Origin: Primula veris
Lineage: Eukaryota > Streptophyta > Magnoliopsida > Ericales > Primulaceae
Length of the DNA: 64,000 nt
Direction of reading: 5' to 3'
Assembly (NCBI GenBank): GCA_963682055.1
Contig: OY821740.1
Span: 14,780,814 to 14,844,813, forward strand
Both the position numbers and the translations under genes were made by a program. Below, piece by piece: positions 56,851-64,000 of the stretch. The notes beneath the pieces are model-generated. The model worked only from the letters and a program-made list of their open reading frames with translations. It was not told the DNA's origin and did no database searches. The number at the start of each line of letters is the position of its first letter. The first letter of the stretch is position 1.

Positions 56851-58111
56851 TGTTAGGACCAGATTTCTGGTCTAAATATTGTTTATTGTCTATTGGTTTT
56901 TACTAAATAAATCCTAACTGTTATTAAGAACTAAGACAGGATTGACAGGTTCCAAGTACCAGTTGCAACTTCAGTTACAACCTACCAAGTTAGTAGTATT
57001 AGGTTTCAAGTACTAGTTGCAACCTAAGTTACAACCTGTGTTGACAGGTTTCAAGTAATGTTGCAACCTCAGTTGCAACCACGAGTTCCAACCTACTGCG
57101 AAGCAGAATTCTGTCTTGTTTCATTATTCTACATTACTACTTGTTTAATGTTAAATCATTTTAAAGTATGTAGGATATATTCTCATATAGTCTTAACATG
57201 GTTAATATGCGTATATTGAGAATATCAAAGTGTTAAGGAAAGATGTTTTATAAAAGATATAAAGAGAATAGTTTATAAGGTTATGTTTCCTTTTAATATA
57301 TATATTTCTATTCTTATGCTTGTCCTTATCACTTGTTTCAATCTTTTGATCCTTATAATATTCAGTAAAGATATGTTTAAAGATTGATTGATATGTGGAG
57401 TTAAATGTTTCATATGTTTATGAAAAGATATTATCTTTAAGAGATCATATCTTTATATGCTTCCTTTCAAAGGAAAAGATTAACTCCTACTTTCAAGTGT
57501 GTTACTAAACAGGTATTAATCAAAGATGATTAGAGTCAATCCATGCTGAAGAATCTCGTGATACTTGGAGAGATTGAAGCTAATCAACCAAGTCAAAAGC
57601 AATCAAAAGATATTGAAGATAGAAGATTGTTTTTACTTGTTTATATACTTAGTAACTTAAGCTTGTAAAGGTGCGTGTTCTAAATTATAAAGAACTTATT
57701 TTTCTAGAGAGAATACACGTGAGCTTTAAAAAGAAAACAATGGTGGGATGCCATTGATTTATAAGTGATAGTTATAGAGTAGGAGCAATATAGTGATAGG
57801 CAGAAAAACATAGAGGGAGTCTAAGTTTTTCATTAAGACTTGAGTCATATATTGTAAGCTTTTTATAATATCATAATCTGGGTAAGTGCCCCGGAGACGT
57901 AGCCTGGTTAGGTGAACTCCGTTGTTAAATGTGCGTGTGAATTATTTCCAAGTACATTTAATTTTAAAACAGTTCTGTCCATTAATACATTTGGTTCCAA
58001 CTGCAGTTCCAACCTCACTTGGAACCTTATACACTTGGTTCTAACTGCAGTTCCAACTCCACTTGGAACCTTACTGCAAAACTGCATCTAGAACAGCGGA
58101 TAGTAATTTCA
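56851..58111 (+). repeat. 3' LTR (1261 bp) of the Sirevirus-type element
   Basis: Near-identical partner of 47921-49181; followed by target duplication GATTA at 58112-58116. Confidence 0.95.
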
Positions 58112-58116
58112 GATTA

Positions 58117-59199
58117 GCTCATGTATTAGTGTATTACATAAGTTCTCACCCGGCCGTCTATATATGCTATTTTCCTCTCAATTTTGGTTACGAATTCTGT
58201 TAGCACTTAGCAGTAAAGATTAACATTTAAATCATTAATGTTGAACACTAGCTAACACGGCTTTCTTAAATAATGAATGGAAGTTTTAACATTTGCGAAG
58301 CAACTAAATATTTAATCACTACAAGTACAAATTTTAGAATATTAATGCAGATAAAATCATGTTTGTATACAGCTCATGAATACTACGCAGTACGCATGAA
58401 GTTGCTAAACTAGCCAGATATTTAACCCAGGACAATTTAATGTTCAACTTGAAAGTAATTAAACATTTAGCATGAAGAAAGCAAAATTGTTTATCAAACA
58501 ATTACCCTTTTCTTATTGTTAGCTTACTTCAATTTTTTATTTTGTATGTAAACATTGTCGTTAGATGCACAGCATGTGTTGACGATATTCATACAAAAAT
58601 AGTGCCACTCCCATTCTACAAATGATTAGCATCCAGTTATGACTATTAATAGGATGTACCTAATAAATTCATACTATTAATATTTAAAGTAATACTATTC
58701 ATACAAATGATTGACATCCACTCGCATTTCAAAATATAATTCATACTATGGATCAAAATTTCACTACGCGGCAAATATCAGGAAAACTTTTGTATTCTAA
58801 TAAATTCATTTATCTCTAATATTTTTAATATTTTTCTAATTAACTATATATAAAATATTTAAAGTAAGATACTAATTGGTCAGGAGTAATATTGCATTAT
58901 TAATTTGTTCTGCACAGAAATTTGATCAATCAAAAACATTTTATGGAGTATAGTGATTATACCATAAAATGATGTAAAGATGTTTGACAATATTGTTTTC
59001 TCATATTGTTCGAGATATGGACAAAGTGTAACAAGGTACTCTTTGTAACAAAGAATCTTCATCGTGCAAATTTAAAACAATAAGTTTAAACGTTTACTAA
59101 TTCCACCTCAAATTCCTACTAATCTACAATAACGCCATTGGCTCACTCCATTTAAACGTCCCTATTCCCTAAATTCCATTGTTGAGAAGAAAATAAACC
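58117..59199. other. Intergenic region upstream of the membrane-protein gene
   Basis: AT-rich, no gene or clear repeat recognised. The last few hundred bases presumably hold the promoter of the gene at 59200. Confidence 0.45.
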
Positions 59200-60198
59200 A
59201 TGGATAGAGAGCAAGAAGAAATGCAATTTCTAGGCCTCTTTGGTATATATCTAGAATCCTACAAAATCATAATATCATGTAGAAAATTTTTATCGCAATT
59301 AAGCTTAGCTCTGATCCTCCCACTTTCATTCATGTTCTTAGCTCGTATCGAAATTCACAAACTACTCTTCTCGGAAATCATCCACAACAATATCGAGCTA
59401 CACAGAGCAACGTTAAGCACGATAGACCACACCAAGATCTCCTCTCTCATATCTTCCGAAATAAATAAGCTTAGATTATTCGAATTCTTTTACTTAACTT
59501 TCTCTCTTGTCTTTTCTCTCCTATCCACCTCGGCGGTTGTTTATACGATCGCCTCTGTGTATACATCGCGCGAGGTGAGTTTTACGAAAGTTATGAGTGT
59601 GGTTCCTAAAGTATGGAAAAGAGTTCTAGCAACGTTCCTATGCGCATTCATCGCCTTCTTCCTTTACAATGTTTTTTCATTTTTAATTTTTCTTCTGTGG
59701 GGCATCACAATCGGATCTACCAATGCGGCTAGTCCAACTTTGGTTATTGTTTTAATCTCTTACTTTGTGGGATTGACATACCTAGCCATTGTATGGCAAT
59801 TGGCTAGTGTTTTATCGGTGATGGAAGATTTTGACGGGTTTAAAGCAATGATGAAAGGCAAGGAGTTGATAAAAGGAAAGACGTTGATCGCTGCGGTTAT
59901 ATTCTTGAAATTGGTACTGTCTATAGTATTAATCATATCTCTATTTGAAGGTTTGGTTGTGCACGATCAATCACGTAGTCTCGTTACCAAGATTGGATTA
60001 GGCGTTCTTTGTTTGTTGTCGCTTTCCAAGTTGCTCCTGTTTTCCCTTGTGGTACAAACGGTGATTTATTTTGTTTGTAAGTCGTACCATCACGACAATA
60101 TAAACAAGGCAATATTATCGGATCATCTAGATGTTTATCTTGGAGATTATGTCCCTTTGAAGGCAAAGGATGTCCAATTAGAACAATTGCATGTCTAG
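59200..60198 (+). CDS. Plant multi-pass membrane protein, intronless
   Basis: 332 aa, start in a good context (accATGg). About six hydrophobic spans: residues 31-48, 95-120, 143-170, 178-205, 228-250 and 263-292. Conserved plant family features are FLGLFGIYLESYKII at the start, LPLSFMFLA, VVYTIASVYTSREVSF, KVMSVVPKVWKRVLATF and YLAIVWQLASVLSVMEDF. The family is uncharacterised and Arabidopsis members carry uninformative names; they are often annotated only as membrane proteins. No enzymatic motif is seen. The flanking genes give no functional hint. The reading frame is intact, so it is probably functional. Confidence 0.85.
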   Translation: MDREQEEMQFLGLFGIYLESYKIIISCRKFLSQLSLALILPLSFMFLARIEIHKLLFSEIIHNNIELHRATLSTIDHTKISSLISSEINKLRLFEFFYLTFSLVFSLLSTSAVVYTIASVYTSREVSFTKVMSVVPKVWKRVLATFLCAFIAFFLYNVFSFLIFLLWGITIGSTNAASPTLVIVLISYFVGLTYLAIVWQLASVLSVMEDFDGFKAMMKGKELIKGKTLIAAVIFLKLVLSIVLIISLFEGLVVHDQSRSLVTKIGLGVLCLLSLSKLLLFSLVVQTVIYFVCKSYHHDNINKAILSDHLDVYLGDYVPLKAKDVQLEQLHV

Positions 60199-61291
60199 TA
60201 ATGTGTTTACAATGTTGTATACTCCAGTGCTGTATTTCTAGTTTTCATCAAAAACTATTCGTAATTATCGATATTCTTACCTTTGTACATAGTGATATCT
60301 TAAATTCTCAAGCCTTAAGGTATAAATTATTTAATATGTGACGGACATACTAAGCAAGCCAAACGAACAACAATATACTTTACATAATTTTGTACCTAAA
60401 TTAAACTTTTTTCTCTAATCGAAAGTGTGGTATAAACTTAAACAGTCAAAGATAATAATATTAATATGCGGAAAGTAAGTGTTTGTAAGTAAATAAGTAA
60501 AGACAAGGGAGGATAGAGTTTTAAATGATACTATTACATTTTTTCAGCGTAGAACATAAACATGGAGTATAATATGTGGTTGATTTAAAAAAAATAATGT
60601 CTTTAAAATTTTCAAGTGTTCAAAGTATACAGATCAGTACTAGTACTTAATTTGTAAAACAAATTGATCATTAATAAAAGAAATATCAAAATGTTGATAT
60701 TCAATCGGATAATAATACACGCATTAAAATGTTGCAAATGAGTCATGGAGAGTCCGTTATGAGAGATCGAAGCTATTATTGTTGATCATTGTTGATATAA
60801 ACAAATTAGTAATCGGTAGGATTGATGCTTTCGTTAGGCAGCTATAACGACTCTGTGTCATGTTGTTTTCCATCCAATAATGCTCGTTTTCATCCATAAT
60901 TGTATGTAAAAGTTCAAAATATAAAAAATAACACGAATACCGAATACAAAAGAAAACTTAATATAATAAAAAAAAAACAATAAAATTACGACAATAGATG
61001 GTATAAAAACGAATTAAAACCTTAAATTAATACTCCATATGTCCATTTTTATAAGTACTATGCGAAACCATCTGCAACTTTGACCAGTTTTAAACATGTA
61101 ACTAAATTGCAGAAACGAAAAATTTCAAAATTTTTATATATAGTTCAAATGTTAAACTATATGATAGAATTTTAAAAAAAATTATTTCGACAACTTGAAA
61201 ACAAGTTATTTACCTATTAAAATTAGGCGTGGTTTCGTAAACACTTGGGAAGGAATTAGTAGTATAAAAGTTAATTTACCATTTAAAAAAC
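60199..61291. other. Intergenic region between the membrane-protein gene and the second hairpin-rich copia
   Basis: AT-rich 3' flank with no gene. A Stowaway-like MITE lies at its right end. Confidence 0.45.
61033..61262. mobile_element. Stowaway-like MITE
   Basis: Starts CTCCATATGTCCATTTTTAT after TA and ends near GGGAAGGAATTAG before TA. Internal arms share GCGAAACCA / TGGTTTCGTA in inverted order. The ends are degenerate, so limits are approximate. Confidence 0.5.
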
Positions 61292-61588
61292 TGTTGTAGT
61301 ATATTATTGGACTATTGAATCTTACTCATAGTGGGTCTAAATTGAGCTGAGCTAATATGTCACACAACACGTTATCAGCACTTTGTTTACGGAGATTACG
61401 ATATACGCTCGCGGATATGGGAGATTTTTGGATAAACGAACAGATATTGAGTATCTATAAAGCTTGAGGTTTATCCGGATTTTATTGGGTTTGTTTCGAC
61501 CTTCTACAAAATAGCCGGAGTACGGTACATAAAAAAAAATCTTCTCACCCCACGTCTATAGAAATTTAGACCGTACATATTAAATTAA

Positions 61589-62646
61589 GGATAAATTAAC
61601 AAAACATACTACTTTTTAAACTAAATTACAAAAAACATACTCTTACAATTTTTTATTATAAAAAACATACCAAACAAATTTAAATTTAATGTTGTTTATT
61701 CTTTTCTTTATCTCTCTCATCTTACTCTCTCTCTATGTCCTCTATTCTTCTTTCTCACCAATTATTCTATGTATCTTTTCATTCTTCTCTCTCACCAATT
61801 TTTCTTTTTATCTCTCTATCTTATTTTACTCTCTCTCTCTTTCATTCTTCTATATATCTTTCTTTAATATCTCACTCTATCTCTCTTCCTTCCTCCACCA
61901 CGAAAACTCATCACTAACTACCGAACACCATCTAGATTATATAGATATCCATATATATATAAATACAAATATATACATACGTAATACACAAATATTTCAC
62001 TATTTGATAACCCGTAATATATGAAAAATATATGAAATTGGTGAGATTGTTTTCTATTTATTGAGTTTTGAGACTATTGTAAACATTGTGGGTTTCAAGT
62101 TGAAAGAGAAGAATCCATATGTACAATATTTGAGAGAAATTCATATGTATGGTATGAAGTTTTAAAATTAGGGTATGAAATTTTGAAATTAGGATATGAA
62201 GTTTTAAAATTAGGGTATGAAGTTTTGAAATTAGGATATGAAGTTTTAAAATTAGAGTATGAAGTTTTGAAATTAGGGTATGGATTTTTTGAAATTAAGG
62301 TATGAAATTTTGAAATCAGGGTATGAAGTTTTAAAATTAGGGTATGACGTTTTATAATTAGCATATGCATATTTTGTGAGTTTTTAATCATTTTTAGAGA
62401 GAGATGAGTGATTAGCACTTGTTAGAAAAAGGTGCGATCATCGTGTGTTAGAGAGATAAGTGCGATTAGAAAGAGATATGTTAGATTAGAGAGAGATGTT
62501 AGGTGTGAGAGATATATGTTAAGTTAGAGAGATAGATTAGATTAAGAAATAATAAGTATATACATGTATGTTTTTGGTAATTTAAATTATTAGAGTATGT
62601 TTTTTGTAATATAATAGGGGTATGGTATGTTTTTGTTAATTGCCCC
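61589..62646. mobile_element. MULE-like foldback element with CT-rich arms and an internal minisatellite
   Basis: 1.06 kb. Left end GGATAAATTAACAAAACATA and right end, inverted, GGGGCAATTAACAAAAACAT form long imperfect terminal repeats. Flanks TTAAATTAA (61580-61588) and ATAAATTAA (62647-62655) match at 8 of 9 bases. The left arm is CT-rich (about 61700-61890) and the right arm GA-rich (about 62395-62535), complementary in composition. No transposase is seen. Confidence 0.65.
62150..62350. repeat. ~21-bp minisatellite inside the foldback element
   Basis: About nine imperfect units of TTTTGAAATTAGGGTATGAAG. The minus strand happens to stay open (SYPNFKT repeats) but shows no sign of being a gene. 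Confidence 0.8.
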
Positions 62647-64000
62647 ATAAATTAATAATGCAGAGATCATATGCTAAGAGTAGAAAAGTTTTATTGTTCT
62701 AGTAGAAAAAAAAAATCGTTGATTTGGCTGATTAATACCTAACCATTACATGGTTTAACATATATGTATCAATGTATGATATTGCTTGTTAGTTATCTGG
62801 AATATGCATAAACGTATACCTGACATCATAACGTATTAAATACTATTTATGCAAAAGTATAGTTGACTGCAGAACGAATTGGTAACAGATTAACAACTCA
62901 TGTGGATTTATATGTTAATTGGTATTCTGTAAAACCCACGCATATATACGGCCCTATTTGGGAGATTAAAAAAACATATAGTTATAAGTCGGACTGTATA
63001 TGACATGAATTGAAACCAGGAATACTATTTTGTAATTCGCTGAAACTATTGACTGTGCATATTAATTACTAAAGGACTAAACTGAAACATGCTGAAACTT
63101 GTGGGCTGACTTAGTAATAATATTGTAAGAGAATACTTATAAGTTTACTGATATTATGCTACGGTCCCTATAGTTTAACCCTATACACATAATAGTATAC
63201 AAGTTCAAATATGTCTAATATATGGTCAATGCATGCGATCTTAATGTAATTTGTCAATTACCATGAGTTAATATTTGATTTCTTTCATGATATAATGAAT
63301 CTTGTGAATTACCATGTATGTAACTTGCGTGTATATTGTAAATTGGTAAATAAAATATATTACGTACATGAATAATTTAGTTACCATGTATAAAACTTAC
63401 ACATATAGCAATAGAATAATTAAATATTAAGTAATATCTTGCTTAGTGTAAATTGGTGAATTTAGATTGTGCTAATATGTACTACCATGCTACTGCTATA
63501 TTATTTAATCATGCAAGCAGGTACGATCTATGTATTTATTTACTGTCATGTACACTTGTGTAAAATATGGTAAATTTGTGAAATCATATATTTTCACATT
63601 TAAGTTGGAAAAATTATAAACCCTCCCCAACTAAACTCACCTATTTGGATACGATGTCTAGGAAAGATATAGGCGGAAGTCGATATCCTAATGAGGTCGG
63701 GTTTTAAGTGGCATTCGTGCCCTCCACCCTCAGCGTATTTCCTGGTCGTTTTTCAAGTAGAGCTACCGAAAGAGGTTGATTAAATAATAATTTCACCGAG
63801 TGTGTTTATATAGTGATGTATGTTTCGCCGAATTGGTGTTTCAGTATCGACCCGTCGTTCGATCAATGAGAACTGATTCACATGAGAAGCAAAACTAATA
63901 TTTTCGAACCTGTCGTTTCGAAAAAAACGTTTGTGCTTGTGCAAACCATAAACATATAAACCAGTCGTTTTATATGATAAATAATCCAGAACTCCCAACA

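Larger units (their letters stand above)
47921..58111 (+). mobile_element. Complete Sirevirus-type Ty1-copia retrotransposon
   Basis: 10.2 kb with 1261-bp LTRs (47921-49181 and 56851-58111) and target duplication GATTA (47916-47920 and 58112-58116). The PBS TGGTATCAGAGC is at 49184-49195 and the polypurine tract AGAAAGGGGGAGAT ends at 56850. An open gag-pol and a second ORF follow each other. The LTRs differ at about seven positions by eye, so the insertion is recent and the copy may be active. Confidence 0.95.
61292..64000 (+). mobile_element. Second, partial copy of the hairpin-rich copia (plus strand)
   Basis: A shortened 5' LTR (61292-61369, TGTTGTAG...CACAACA) is followed by CGTTATCAGCAC and then sequence homologous to the minus strand of 31170 down to about 29630. 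The same hairpins recur at 63846-63863, 63901-63924 and 63953-63976 with the loops CCCGTCGT, CCTGTCGT and CCAGTCGT. A foldback element (61589-62646) is inserted in the untranslated leader. The window ends inside the element. Confidence 0.8.

Noticed and set aside
61689..62024. Ser/Leu/Phe-rich ORF that looks like a membrane protein
   Set aside because: It is translation of the CT-rich arm of the foldback element and has no other sign of coding.
62095..62418. Minus-strand ORF with SYPNFKT repeats
   Set aside because: It is a 21-bp minisatellite within a foldback transposon; repetition in multiples of three explains the open frame.

Overview
This is a eudicot plant nuclear window: AT-rich, with intron-containing genes (GT-AG introns), a plant exostosin-type glycosyltransferase, two SEUSS/LIM-domain-binding co-regulator genes, a plant-specific multi-pass membrane protein, and dense Ty1-copia retrotransposons and MITEs. 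I cannot name the species. No rRNA, tRNA, CRISPR or bacterial operon structure was seen.

Layout. 1086-6780 (minus): eight-exon GT47/exostosin gene of 431 codons, with one MITE nested inside another in its first intron. 6781-9170: AT-rich intergenic DNA with a possible CACTA end and a truncated LINE tail. 8350-22885 (copy A) and 23530-47015 (copy B): a head-to-tail tandem duplication, each copy carrying one SEUSS-like gene on the plus strand (A 11368-22247, 756 aa; B 34458-46331, open for 469 aa, then stopped by an exon-junction frameshift). The two genes share exon structure but differ in a 34-residue N-terminal repeat (11 copies in A, 4 in B). Insertions made them diverge further. Copy A received a short-LTR copia (13009-17774), a hAT-type MITE, a Stowaway MITE and a short retroposed piece. 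Copy B received a decayed, hairpin-rich copia (24425-31387) upstream of its gene, plus a Sirevirus-type solo LTR in intron 7 that was itself split by a Tork-type copia (38453-44429).

47921-58111: a young, complete Sirevirus-type copia on the plus strand (1261-bp LTRs, matching 5-bp target duplications, an open 1660-aa Gag-Pol and a second 430-aa ORF). 59200-60198: an intronless gene for a six-span membrane protein. 61292-64000: the 5' part of a second copy of the hairpin-rich family, itself carrying a 1.06-kb MULE-like foldback element, cut by the window end.

The most unusual signal is in the hairpin-rich copia family. Its decayed gag-pol region is filled with short inverted repeats, and at least fifteen of them enclose an 8-nt loop of the form ACGACNGG (CCNGUCGU in the element's RNA) with different stems. 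Near its 3' end, three clear and one degenerate copy of a three-tier stem-loop show compensatory changes in the middle stem. Its LTRs are nearly identical and its target duplication is intact although its protein-coding capacity is destroyed, which points to mobilisation in trans and to nucleic-acid structure as what was kept.
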